Positions 24,253-32,289 are shown, counted from the stretch's first letter. The stretch: 38,971 bases of DNA from Gemmatimonadota bacterium (GCA_026706635.1 JAPOYJ010000059.1:1-38971); one strand, 5' to 3'. The notes: generated from the sequence alone by a model not told the origin. Program-made: numbers and translations.

Positions 24253-24609
24253 ATGAGCAACCCTCCCTCACGCGACCGCGCCTCGACGCTGCTACCCCGG
24301 AGCTACGGGGGGCTGAAGCCGCTCCAGGCCGAGTTCCTGCGCTACCAGGAGGCAGCCTTCCCCAAGCGCTCCACCCGCTTCTTCGCCCTCGAGCTGGCGG
24401 GCGAGACCGGCGAGCTCGCCAACCTCGAGAAGAAGGAGTGGAAGGGGCGCGAAGTGGATCAGGCCGCCTTCGTGGATGAGGCGGCCGACGTCTGCATTGC
24501 GCTCCTCAACTTCGCCAACGGCCGCGGCATCGACCTGGCGGAGGCGGTCGAGGCGAAGATGCGGACCGTCGACGAGAGACGCCGGGACGGACCGGGTAGG
24601 GCCCCATAG
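24253..24609 (+). CDS. MazG-like nucleotide pyrophosphohydrolase
   Basis: A 118-aa all-alpha NTP pyrophosphatase from ATG 24253 (MSNPPSRDRAS). The metal-binding motif is present as ELAGETGELANLEKKEWKGR (ExxE) and FVDEAADVCIALLNFAN (ExxD), followed by GIDLAEAVEAKMRTVDERR. These enzymes hydrolyse non-canonical or excess NTPs to NMP and pyrophosphate. It is 19 bp upstream of folE2 on the same strand, so the two are probably cotranscribed, perhaps linking nucleotide and pterin pools. Confidence 0.88.
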   Translation: MSNPPSRDRASTLLPRSYGGLKPLQAEFLRYQEAAFPKRSTRFFALELAGETGELANLEKKEWKGREVDQAAFVDEAADVCIALLNFANGRGIDLAEAVEAKMRTVDERRRDGPGRAP

Positions 24610-24628
24610 CCCGACGAGCCACGCCACG

Positions 24629-25432
24629 ATGAGCATTCCCGAGGCTGCGGCGCTTGCCGACGTGCAGGCCAACCCTGACGAGAGGCAGGTGCCCATCGCC
24701 AAGGTGGGAGTGCAGAACGTGCGCTTCCCGATCATGGTGAAGGACCGGAGGCGCGAGGCCCAGCACACGGTGGCCAGGATCGACATGTCGGTGGACCTGC
24801 CACACCGCTTCAAGGGCACCCACATGAGTCGCTTCATGGAGATCCTGAACTCCTACGACGGGGAGATCTCGGGCGAGGCGCTCCCGGAGCTGCTCCGGAC
24901 GATGCGCGAGCGGCTGAAGGCGACGACCTCCCAGGTGCGGGTCGAGTTCCCCTACTTCATGGAGAAGTCGGCGCCGGTCACCGGCGCCTCGGGGCTGCTC
25001 TCGTACGACTGCGTATTCGATGCCAGGAGTGGAGCCCAGGACGACTTCGTGCTGACGGTTCGGGTCCCCGTGACCACGCTCTGCCCCTGCTCTCGGGAGA
25101 TCAGCGCCCGGGGCGCCCACAACCAGCGTGGTCTGGTGACGGTGGAGGCCCGTTTCGACGGCGAGCTCTGGATCGAGGATGTGGTCGCAATCGTGGACGA
25201 GTCGGCCTCCTGCGACCTGCACCCCGTCCTGAAGCGCGAGGACGAGAAGTGGGTGACCGAGCGCGCCTACGACCACCCGCGCTTCGTCGAGGATCTCGTC
25301 CGCGAGGTGACGCTGCGGCTGCGCGCCCTAGACCAGGTCCGGTGGTTCCGCGTGCATGTGGTGAACTACGAGTCGATACACGAGCACGACGCCTACGCCG
25401 AGGTTGTCGAGGATCGCCGGCCCCGGCCGTAG
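24629..25432 (+). CDS. folE2: GTP cyclohydrolase IB (FolE2)
   Basis: The first enzyme of folate/pterin synthesis (GTP to dihydroneopterin triphosphate), of the FolE2 type that can use metals other than zinc. It is 267 aa from ATG 24629. VGVQNVRFPIMVKDRR is the family start. The catalytic region is TTLCPCSREISARGAHNQRG (C152, C154), and CDLHPVLKREDEKWVTERAYDHPRFVEDLVREV the C-terminal signature. FolE2 often replaces zinc-dependent FolE under zinc limitation. Its neighbours here are three zinc-free ribosomal proteins, which supports that role. Its 3' end is followed after 6 bp by repeat copy D. Confidence 0.95.
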   Translation: MSIPEAAALADVQANPDERQVPIAKVGVQNVRFPIMVKDRRREAQHTVARIDMSVDLPHRFKGTHMSRFMEILNSYDGEISGEALPELLRTMRERLKATTSQVRVEFPYFMEKSAPVTGASGLLSYDCVFDARSGAQDDFVLTVRVPVTTLCPCSREISARGAHNQRGLVTVEARFDGELWIEDVVAIVDESASCDLHPVLKREDEKWVTERAYDHPRFVEDLVREVTLRLRALDQVRWFRVHVVNYESIHEHDAYAEVVEDRRPRP

Positions 25433-25438
25433 CGATCC

Positions 25439-25503
25439 CCAGCAGCCCGGCGAGGATGCAGTGCGCCTCGAATGCCGTCGGGGTCTATTCCACGGCCTGC
25501 TGG
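25439..25503. repeat. Palindromic interspersed repeat, copy D
   Basis: A 65-bp element with ends CCAGCAGCCCGG and CCACGGCCTGCTGG. Its interior (25453-25483) is nearly identical to the reverse complement of part of copy B, including the run GACGGCATTCGAGG. It sits exactly between the convergent folE2 and rpmE2 genes. Confidence 0.75.
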
Positions 25504-25758
25504 CTACTCGCTCTCGGCCCCGCCGTAGCGCCGCTCGAACCGCTCGACCCGGCCAGCGGTGTCCAGCAGGCGCTGCGTGCCGGTGTAGAATGGGTGCGAG
25601 GAAGACGACACCTCGAGGGTCACGAGCGGGTACTCGTTGCCGTCCTCCCACTCGATCGTCCGCTTCGTCGCCACCGACGAGCGCGTCAGGAAGGCGTACC
25701 CCGTCGATACGTCCTGGAAGACCACGGGTCGGTAGTCTGGATGGATGCCTTTTTTCAC
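25504..25758 (-). CDS. rpmE2: Ribosomal protein bL31, zinc-free type B
   Basis: An 84-aa protein from GTG 25758 ([28 protein letters not shown]), which is the standard start of the B-type L31. The frame is open upstream to 25911, but those residues are non-coding. The zinc-binding cysteines of the A-type are absent. B-type L31 is normally made under zinc starvation so that zinc bound in the A-type can be released. The gene diverges from rpmG across a shared promoter region. Confidence 0.95.
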   Translation of the reverse strand: MKKGIHPDYRPVVFQDVSTGYAFLTRSSVATKRTIEWEDGNEYPLVTLEVSSSSHPFYTGTQRLLDTAGRVERFERRYGGAESE

Positions 25759-25815
25759 GGTCGCAGCCGGTTTGCAGGTCGGAGAGCGGTGGCAGGGGCG
25801 CCGCCGCAGCCGGAA

Positions 25816-25856
25816 ATTGTAGCCGGACTGGACGAATCCGGTCAACCGGCTATCTT
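25816..25856. promoter_or_regulatory. Divergent promoters and dyad between rpmE2 and rpmG
   Basis: For rpmE2, minus-strand TTGACC (25840-25845) and TACAAT (25816-25821) are 18 bp apart and form a good sigma-70 promoter. For rpmG, plus-strand TATCTT (25851-25856) is a possible -10. The dyad AGCCGG/CCGGCT (25821-25826 and 25846-25851) overlaps both, so a single repressor could control both directions. It does not match the known Zur boxes I can recall. Confidence 0.55.
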
Positions 25857-25936
25857 TTCCCCACGCTCGTCCCAGGGGATGGGGGATCCCAACGCTGCGG
25901 GGCGACTGCAAGGTAGCCAGTCAGGGGAGGGTTGCG

Positions 25937-26104
25937 ATGGCCAGGTCGGGCAAGGGACCTAGGGTGATCATCAAGATGTCCAGCACCGAGAGCCCGTATC
26001 GCTTCACCACGACCAAGAACAAGCGCAACCACCCCCAGCGCCTCGAGCTGAAGCGCTACGACCCCGTGATCGGTCGACACGCCCTCTTCCGCGAGGAGAA
26101 GTAG
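25937..26104 (+). CDS. rpmG: Ribosomal protein bL33, zinc-free form
   Basis: A 55-aa protein: ATG 25937 preceded by GGGGAGGG, and TAG at 26102-26104. RVIIKMSSTESPYRFTTTKNKRNHPQRLELKRYDPVIGRHALFREEK is the normal L33 fold. It has no cysteine at all, so it is the C-minus paralogue type. It lies 50 bp upstream of rpmB in the same orientation. Confidence 0.95.
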   Translation: MARSGKGPRVIIKMSSTESPYRFTTTKNKRNHPQRLELKRYDPVIGRHALFREEK

Positions 26105-26154
26105 CTCCAAGGCGGCGTCTGCCGAGCCTTGGCAGCCCCACCAACGGTATCGCC

Positions 26155-26394
26155 ATGTCCCGAAAGTGCGAAGTGACCGGGAAGCGTCCCCTCACCGGGT
26201 ACAACGTCTCCCACGCCAACAACAGGACCAAGAAGCGCCAGCTGCCGAACTTGCAGTCGAAGCGGATCTTCGTGCCGGAGCTGGGGCGCAGGGTGCGCGT
26301 CCGGGTCTCGACGTCGGCTCTGCGCTCGATCGACAAGATGGGGCTGGCGGCCTTCCTGAAGAAGAACGGGCTCTCGCTCAGCGACGTGGTCTGA
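26155..26394 (+). CDS. rpmB: Ribosomal protein bL28, zinc-free form
   Basis: A 79-aa large-subunit protein: SRKCEVTGKRPLTGYNVSHANNRTKKRQLPNLQSKRIFVPELGRRVRVRVST is diagnostic. Only one cysteine remains (C5), so the four-Cys zinc site of the C-plus form is missing. It is cotranscribed with rpmG. Its TGA stop is in the same reading frame as the barrel gene that follows. Confidence 0.95.
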   Translation: MSRKCEVTGKRPLTGYNVSHANNRTKKRQLPNLQSKRIFVPELGRRVRVRVSTSALRSIDKMGLAAFLKKNGLSLSDVV

Positions 26395-26526
26395 GGGATC
26401 TGCCGACCTAGCTGGGCCGCCGCCTGGTGCGGCATCGTCGCCGTCGCCCTCTGGGACTGCCTTGCGGCCGCCACACCGGCCACAGCCCAGCCGGAGGCGT
26501 ACCGGGACCAGGCGACGCGCGACCTC

Positions 26527-28470
26527 GTGCATATGGCCCGCCAGTATCGAGCCCGGGCGCGGACCGCGCCCGACTCCCTCGCCTACTCGGCTCGCGCCGA
26601 AGGTCACATCTACTTCTTCCTGGAGCGCGACGACGGCGGCGCCCCGATCCCGATGCGGGTCGACCAGGTCGCTCTCGACCTCCACCGCAGCCGCCGGGGC
26701 GAGGAGCGCCAGGTGGTGCGTGGCCTCAGGCGCCGGGAGCTGCTGCCGGTCAAGGACTTCCGATACTACCGCGACCGCCTGACCGCGGTCACCGACGGCT
26801 TCGGAGACCAGATCAGGGTAGGACAGGGGAACGATGTGCGGGGCGTTCTCCACCCGCTCGCCGAGGGCGGTGACGCGCACTACCGCTACCGTATGGCGGA
26901 CTCGATTCGCATCTCCGGACCCGATATGGCAGAGCCGATCCTCGTCTACCGGGTGAGGGTCGAGCCCCGACGGGACGACACCCCCGCCTTCGTCGGGAGC
27001 GTCTTCCTCGAGGCGGCCACCGGTGCGCTCGCCCGGATGGACTTCACCTTCACGCCGTCCTCGTACGTCGACCGGCGCAACTCCGCCGTGCATGTGCGCC
27101 TCGACCACTCCCTCTGGGAGGGCAGACACTGGCTTCCGCACCGGCAGACGGTCGAGGTGCGCAGGGAGATCCCGGAGGTGGATCTGCCGGTGGCCACCGT
27201 GATTCGCGCGACGCTCAGGATCTACGACTACGACTTCGCCCCAACGGTGGCCGAGGACTTCTTCGACCGGCCCCAGGTGACCCTCGTTCCGTACGGCAGG
27301 GCGGACAGCGCCGAGTACGAAAGGGGGCTCATGGACGGGATGGCCGAGGAGGGACTCGCGCCGATGGGGCTGGCGGAGGTCCGGGCCGAGGCGAGACGGA
27401 TCGCCCGCGAGAGGGTCGCGAGCGGACTGCCCAGGGTGCGCCTCTACGCGGATCGCCTCTCCTCGCTCGTCAGGGCGAATCGCGCCGAGGGGGTGTATGT
27501 CGGTGGGGGAGCCTCGTTCGCGCCGCGTCCGGCCACCAGGCTGGAATGGCTCGCCGGGTACGGCCTCTGGAGTGGGATGGCGTCGACCACCCTGAGGGCG
27601 CGGTGGAGCTCGTCCACGACCTCCGCGAATGCTCGCGCGGAGCTGGGGTGGAATCGGCTGCGCGGTCTGCGACCCAGGCCGTTCGTCGCCGACGGCGTCA
27701 ACACCGTGCACACCCTCCTCACGGGCCGCGACTACACCGACCCGTACTTCGCCACGGGCCTTAGGGCCGAGGTCGGGACCACCCTGGGCGCGGGGGACAC
27801 CCGCCTCGCGCTTCGGATCGAATGGGAGGAGTACGACCCCCCGGGGGCACCGTGGGGCGGGGGACTCGGGGGCGACGACGACCTCCGGCCGCTGCGGCCT
27901 GCCGAGGACGGGCGCTACTTCGGCGTCGGCGTCGAGATCGGGAGGAGCTGGTCGGACGGCCCCACCTGGGAGATCGCGGCGGCGCTGACCGCCACCGGCA
28001 GCCGGTGGGGCGGCAGCGGCGGCTTGGCGGCGACAGGGAGGGTGGAGGGCCGACGCGCTTCCCGGGAGCTATCGCGCCGCATTCACGTCAGCGCCGAGGT
28101 CGGAGGATTGGGGGGGGAGCAGCCGAGCCAGCATCACTACTTCGTCGGAGGACGCGGCACCCTTCCCGGGCACCCCTACCGCGCATACGGAGGGCGGCGC
28201 TTCGCGCTCCTCCAGGGCGAGGCGACCTTCGCGCTGGTGCCCGTGTGGCTCTCCGTGCGCACGGTGACAGGCGCCGGCGTGGTGGGGGGGAGCGTCGCAT
28301 CGCTCGTCAGAGACTGGGGTGCGGCCCCGACCGATGGCCTCCTCGGGTACGCCGGCCTCGGGCTGGCGACGCTCCACGACGCGATCCGCATAGACGGTCA
28401 CTGGGGGGTGCCAGGGGGCGACTTCGAGCTGGTCGTCTCGGTCGATCCGAGGCTGGGACAGCTGCTGTAG
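26527..28470 (+). CDS. Outer-membrane barrel protein with periplasmic N-terminal domain
   Basis: A protein of at least 647 aa. The first 250 residues form a beta-rich periplasmic domain (VYRVRVEPRRDDTPAFVGSVFLEAATGALARMDFTFTPSSYVDRRNSAVHV, TVEVRREIPEVDLPVATVIRATLRIYDYDF) similar to those before surface-antigen-type barrels. The rest reads as amphipathic strands ending in a DFELVVSVDPRLGQLL barrel closure. Codons 26410-26484, in frame before the first usable GTG (26527), encode an apparent signal peptide (WCGIVAVALWDCLAAATPATAQ), yet no ATG, GTG or TTG occurs between it and the rpmB stop at 26392. The true start may be a rare codon (ATC 26398) or lost by mutation. No specific substrate can be named. 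Confidence 0.65.
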   Translation: MHMARQYRARARTAPDSLAYSARAEGHIYFFLERDDGGAPIPMRVDQVALDLHRSRRGEERQVVRGLRRRELLPVKDFRYYRDRLTAVTDGFGDQIRVGQGNDVRGVLHPLAEGGDAHYRYRMADSIRISGPDMAEPILVYRVRVEPRRDDTPAFVGSVFLEAATGALARMDFTFTPSSYVDRRNSAVHVRLDHSLWEGRHWLPHRQTVEVRREIPEVDLPVATVIRATLRIYDYDFAPTVAEDFFDRPQVTLVPYGRADSAEYERGLMDGMAEEGLAPMGLAEVRAEARRIARERVASGLPRVRLYADRLSSLVRANRAEGVYVGGGASFAPRPATRLEWLAGYGLWSGMASTTLRARWSSSTTSANARAELGWNRLRGLRPRPFVADGVNTVHTLLTGRDYTDPYFATGLRAEVGTTLGAGDTRLALRIEWEEYDPPGAPWGGGLGGDDDLRPLRPAEDGRYFGVGVEIGRSWSDGPTWEIAAALTATGSRWGGSGGLAATGRVEGRRASRELSRRIHVSAEVGGLGGEQPSQHHYFVGGRGTLPGHPYRAYGGRRFALLQGEATFALVPVWLSVRTVTGAGVVGGSVASLVRDWGAAPTDGLLGYAGLGLATLHDAIRIDGHWGVPGGDFELVVSVDPRLGQLL

Positions 28471-28545
28471 GGTGTGGAACGGCACCGTCGGTAGGTTGTA
28501 CCATAGCCGTAGCGCCCCCTTCTCCGATGTGAAGAGGAGTTGCCG

Positions 28546-30846
28546 ATGACCGCCGCCGCCCTGGCGATCGCCGCCCTGCAGCAGGCCACTCTGTCGGGCG
28601 TGGTCCGCGACAGCGTGGATCTCGAGCCCGTCGCGTACGCCCGGGTCACGGTCGCTGCCACCGGCGCAGAGGAGGCGGCCGCGGCGGGCGTGTCGGATCG
28701 GTACGGGGCGTTCGTGGTGCCGGGGGCACCGGGGGAAGGGGCGGTTCGCGTCGAGGTGGGGGCGTTCGGGTACGCTCCGTGGACGCGGACGTACGAGGCT
28801 CTGCCGACGGAGCCCGTCCGGGTGTTGCTCAGTCCCGCCCCGATCGCCGTGGAGGGGCTCGAGGTGAGCGTCGCTGGCCGCGCCGGGGACCCGATCTCCC
28901 GGTCCCGCGACGCCTTCGTCATCGACTCCGTGCTGCTCAGGACACTGCCCCCGATCCTGGAGACCGACGTCCTGCGGGCGACCGCCGTCTCACCCTCCGC
29001 CTCGGCGCCCTCGGACTACACGTCGGTTCCCTTCATTCGCGGCGGTACCAGCGAGGGGACGCCCGTGCTGCTCGACGGCGTCCGGCTCTTCAACGCCTTT
29101 CACCTGGGGGGCTTCCTCTCTGCGATCAACGCCGAGGTGGTCGAGCGCGCGACGATACTCGCGGGCTCGGGCGGCGACGGGATGGCCATCGGGTCGCTGT
29201 CGGGCGCCATCGACATCGCCACCCGCGACGGTGCCCGCGACGAGATGCGTACGGCGGGCTCCGTGGGTCTCGCATCGTCCAGGTTTTCGGTGGAGGGGCC
29301 GATCGGGAAGAGCGTGTCGTATCTCCTCGACGGCCGGCGCACCTACATAGACGTCTTCACTCGGGCGCTCAAGGGAATTGGAGCCATTTCGGAACACCTT
29401 CCCTATTTCTTCCAGGATCTGCACGCGAAGGTGACGGCGGACCTCGGGGGCGTCCGCCGCCTCTCCTTCAGCGGCTACCGCAATTCAGAGTCGCTGCAGG
29501 TGTACGACCCCGAGGGGGAGGTGTACGAACCCGAGAAGTCGGACACGCTGGGACTGTCGTGGGGGAACTCCGCGCTCTCGGTTCACTACCGTGACAAACT
29601 CGGCGACAAAGGGATCGTCGACGCAAATCTGGGGCACAGCCGCTTCACGAGCGACCTCATTGCGCTGGACGGGCGGACCGGGGACACCCTGCTCTTCGGC
29701 GACGGCATCATGGGCGAGACCCTTGCCGATCTGCGGGTCACCTGGCGCACGGGGAGAGCCACGATCACAGGCGGCGCCCAGGCGACCGCGTTCCTCGGCG
29801 ATCACGACTACGACCATACCGACGAATTCGACTCGGACGAGGGCTTCTTCTTTTCGCCGGTGACGCTGAAGGAGACCAGCCTGCGTCTGGCTGCGCACTC
29901 CAGCTTGGAGGTCCCGCTGCAACGGGGGTTTTCGACCCGGGCCGGACTGCGGATCGACCACTTCCGGCGGCTGGCGACCACCCTGGCGCCCTTTGCGGAG
30001 CTGAGCTACGCAGGTTCGTGGTGGGACGCGCGCATCTCGGCGTCGCGTTCCCACCAGGCGCTGGCGTCGGTGCGCGACGAGGAGTCGCTAGGGGCGAGCT
30101 TCCTGGCCTACGACCTGCTGGTTCCCGTGAGCGAGGCCCCGGTGCCGCGCAACACCGAGGTCACCATCGGGTGGGAGGGTTCCCATGCGGGGATCAGCGT
30201 CCGAGTGGACGTCTACGCGCGCGTGCTGGACAACCTCAGGCTGCTCAAGCTCGGGGCTCGGCCGGCCACCGGCGCCACGTTGGGCGATCCGTCGCTGTGG
30301 GCCGTCTCCAGCGGTTCGGCCAGGGGGGTCGAGACATCGTGGAGCTGGATCGACGCGCGCGCGGGGGTATCGGTGCTGGGGAGCTACCGCTGGGCGCACG
30401 TATTGCGGACGGTGGATTCGGTGACCTTCAAGCCACGGTTTCACCGGGATCACGAATTCGAGATGGGGACCTCCTACACCCGCGGGGTGTCTTCGTGGTC
30501 CGCACGGGTGTCGTTGCGCTCGGGTCAGCCGACAACGCCGGTGCTGGCGGTCGTGCCCGTCGGGTACCACGGAAGACCAGGCAGCGATCTGGTGGCGCTC
30601 GGGGGGGAGTACAACTCCGAAAACCTGCCGCGCTACGCACGGATCGATGTGGGCTGGCGCCGGGAGAGCCAGGTGTCATGGTTCGGCGGCGGGTCGGTCG
30701 TCCCCTATGTGTCGGTGGCCAACCTCCTTAGCCTTCCGAACGTCGTCGGCGCGTTCGTGGAACGTCACTTCACCGGAGAGATTAGGAGGGTCTACGTGCC
30801 GCAGCTACCCATGATTCCGTTCTTCGGCGTGGAGTTCAGGTTTTGA
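28546..30846 (+). CDS. TonB-dependent receptor with carboxypeptidase-regulatory domain
   Basis: A 766-aa outer-membrane receptor. The start is ATG 28546, preceded by AGAGGAG. The N-terminal carboxypeptidase-like regulatory domain is about 15-95 (LSGVVRDSVDLEPVAYARVTVAATGAE... GAFVVPGAPGEG... VEVGAFGYAPWTR). The plug is about 105-225 (LPPILETDVLRATAVSPSAS...FIRGGTSEGTPVLLDGVRLFNAFHLGGFLSAINAEVVERATILAGSG). The remainder is a 22-strand type barrel ending in VEFRF with a terminal aromatic. It imports an unknown ligand with energy from TonB. It overlaps the lipoprotein gene that follows, so the two probably form a surface complex. Confidence 0.9.
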   Translation: MTAAALAIAALQQATLSGVVRDSVDLEPVAYARVTVAATGAEEAAAAGVSDRYGAFVVPGAPGEGAVRVEVGAFGYAPWTRTYEALPTEPVRVLLSPAPIAVEGLEVSVAGRAGDPISRSRDAFVIDSVLLRTLPPILETDVLRATAVSPSASAPSDYTSVPFIRGGTSEGTPVLLDGVRLFNAFHLGGFLSAINAEVVERATILAGSGGDGMAIGSLSGAIDIATRDGARDEMRTAGSVGLASSRFSVEGPIGKSVSYLLDGRRTYIDVFTRALKGIGAISEHLPYFFQDLHAKVTADLGGVRRLSFSGYRNSESLQVYDPEGEVYEPEKSDTLGLSWGNSALSVHYRDKLGDKGIVDANLGHSRFTSDLIALDGRTGDTLLFGDGIMGETLADLRVTWRTGRATITGGAQATAFLGDHDYDHTDEFDSDEGFFFSPVTLKETSLRLAAHSSLEVPLQRGFSTRAGLRIDHFRRLATTLAPFAELSYAGSWWDARISASRSHQALASVRDEESLGASFLAYDLLVPVSEAPVPRNTEVTIGWEGSHAGISVRVDVYARVLDNLRLLKLGARPATGATLGDPSLWAVSSGSARGVETSWSWIDARAGVSVLGSYRWAHVLRTVDSVTFKPRFHRDHEFEMGTSYTRGVSSWSARVSLRSGQPTTPVLAVVPVGYHGRPGSDLVALGGEYNSENLPRYARIDVGWRRESQVSWFGGGSVVPYVSVANLLSLPNVVGAFVERHFTGEIRRVYVPQLPMIPFFGVEFRF

Positions 30847-31697
30847 GGGCGCGCTCGTCGTCCCGTGTCGCGGCGGTCCTGGCCGCGACGGTTGCGTCCG
30901 CAGCGTTCGGCAGTTGCGTCCGCCAGCCCGATCCCCTGGAACTCGACTCGGACGTGGTCTCCGTCGCGATCATGCTGGTGGCGGGCGAACGCGAGGCGTT
31001 CCTGCTTGCGGCCCATGCCCACCGCCAGTCGGACGAGGACCCACCGACGCTCGCCGCGGCGCTTAGAGGGCCGGGGTGGACGGCCACGTTCTCGGACACC
31101 GTGGAACTGCGAGCGTGCACGCTCACGGAGGCCCAGAACCGGCCGGGTCCGGAGATGTGCCTGCGTGCCGTGCTTCCGGAGGAAATCCGGGGGGGCGAGA
31201 AATACGGGATCGAGGGGACGGCGCCGATCGGCCCCTTCAGCGGCGAGGTCGTGCTGCCCGCGGTGCCGATTTTGATCGAACCGGGCGACACTCTCCACCT
31301 CTCCACGCCGACCGACTACGAAGACCACCTGCTGATCCCGTTGCGGTACCGGATCGGCTCCGATGTCGGCACGCTCCTGGCGGACGTGCTGGACATCTTC
31401 CGGTTGGAGGAGGACGGCACCGAGACAGAGCTCGAACCCCACTACGTGGGCGACTTCAGTAGGCCGCTCGAGGGTCCGGAAGCGGATACGGTCCGCATCG
31501 AGTACTTCGGAACAAGGCCACTGCGCTTCTCGCTGCGGCTCCTCGGAATCGGCTGGAACCACACGAACTTCGCCGAGAACGAGGGCATCTTCCCCCTGCC
31601 AAGGCCGTGGCCGAGCTTCGGAATCGATGGGGAGGGCGTGTACGGCTACTTCGACGGGGTCGTTCCGTCGCGGGTGTCGCGGGTGTGGGTTCAGTGA
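30843..31697 (+). CDS. Lipoprotein partner of the TonB-dependent receptor
   Basis: A 284-aa protein with a TTG start that overlaps the receptor stop (TTGA). The signal MRARSSSRVAAVLAATVASAAFGSC ends in a lipobox cysteine. The mature part is beta-rich (VSVAIMLVAGEREAFLLAAHAH, FSDTVELRACTLTEAQN, YGIEGTAPIGPFSGEVVLPAVPILIEPGDTLHL). It ends with SFGIDGEGVYGYFDGVVPSRVSRVWV. The arrangement recalls lipoproteins of the DUF4249 type that accompany TonB receptors in Bacteroidota, but I cannot confirm the family by eye. It is likely a surface ligand-binding partner. Confidence 0.7.
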   Translation: MRARSSSRVAAVLAATVASAAFGSCVRQPDPLELDSDVVSVAIMLVAGEREAFLLAAHAHRQSDEDPPTLAAALRGPGWTATFSDTVELRACTLTEAQNRPGPEMCLRAVLPEEIRGGEKYGIEGTAPIGPFSGEVVLPAVPILIEPGDTLHLSTPTDYEDHLLIPLRYRIGSDVGTLLADVLDIFRLEEDGTETELEPHYVGDFSRPLEGPEADTVRIEYFGTRPLRFSLRLLGIGWNHTNFAENEGIFPLPRPWPSFGIDGEGVYGYFDGVVPSRVSRVWVQ

Positions 31698-31780
31698 GGA
31701 GGGGGTGGGCGGCTGCGTCCAGATCGGGGGGGGGTTGTGAAGGGGGAGCACCGAGAGCGCGAAGCCCAGGGTACGGGCAC

Positions 31781-31806
31781 TGTAAATCCTAGATTACATA
31801 ATGTAA
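31781..31806. promoter_or_regulatory. TTACA/TGTAA operator-like cluster
   Basis: TTACATAATGTAA (31794-31806) is a perfect 13-bp palindrome. Just before it, TGTAA (31781-31785) pairs with the same TTACA with an 8-bp spacer. The same dyad type occurs at 21993-22031 and 32265-32284. Confidence 0.55.
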
Positions 31807-31914
31807 AGTAACCATTACACCGTGGGCCGTGGGAGGTATGTGTTCGGGCTGCTGGGCGGCCCCAGCTCCGGTGGGTGGGCTGCGTCGGTCGGAGCGGTGG
31901 TTGGCGTAGGGTGT

Positions 31915-32004
31915 GGGCGGGGATGAGGGTTGACCGTCTTGCGTGGGCGGGGACTGAGATTGGCGTCTTGCGTCGGCGGGGGCTAAGATTGGCGTCTTGC
32001 GATA
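31915..32004 (+). repeat. Three tandem 30-bp units
   Basis: Units at 31915-31944, 31945-31974 and 31975-32004 are contiguous and exactly 30 bp. Each starts with GGCGGGG or GGGCGGGG and carries GTCTTGCG near its end; units 2 and 3 also share AGATTGGC. There are no spacers, so this is not a CRISPR. Confidence 0.75.
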
Positions 32005-32264
32005 TCGCCATCGATCCGACTGTCGTCATACCGATGTGGGATCGACCAGCATTTCGTCTTACGCTGGGTGGTGGGTGGGGGCGTTTCGCCACGCCGTCGG
32101 GGGGGGGGGCACTTCGCCGACTGGGCGCGGGAGCGGCTGGCACCGATCCACAGTCGGATGCTGCGGGGTACCGAGTACTCCGTCTTGAGTGAGTGAATGA
32201 ATGAAGGATTACTGTCGCTCAACATGTGGCCGATCGGGGGGGCGATGGGATCACGAATGTCAAC

Positions 32265-32284
32265 TTTACATTACATAGTGTAAA
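32265..32284 (+). promoter_or_regulatory. Operator-like dyad abutting the cas3 start
   Basis: TTTACA (32265-32270) and TGTAAA (32279-32284) flank an 8-bp centre, and TTACA/TGTAA also pair across TAG (32271-32283). The dyad ends 5 bp before the cas3 ATG. No Shine-Dalgarno fits between, so cas3 mRNA may be leaderless or start within the dyad, which would make the site a repressor target. Confidence 0.55.
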
Positions 32285-32289
32285 CCGGA

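Larger units (their letters stand above)
31698..32264. other. Gene-free, repeat-rich gap before cas3
   Basis: About 570 bp with no convincing gene. It holds an operator-like cluster near 31781-31820, a three-unit 30-bp tandem repeat at 31915-32004, and a G-run near 32100. G-rich tracts alternate along the plus strand. No tRNA or transposase fragment is evident. Confidence 0.5.

Noticed and set aside
31915-32004. Second, degenerate CRISPR array
   Set aside because: The three 30-bp units are contiguous with no spacers between them and do not resemble the cas3-linked repeat.
31691-32143. 150-codon minus-strand ORF in the gap before cas3
   Set aside because: Its composition is Pro/Arg/Thr/Ser with no domain, and it crosses the 30-bp tandem repeats and an operator-like palindrome. 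I treat the gap as non-coding.
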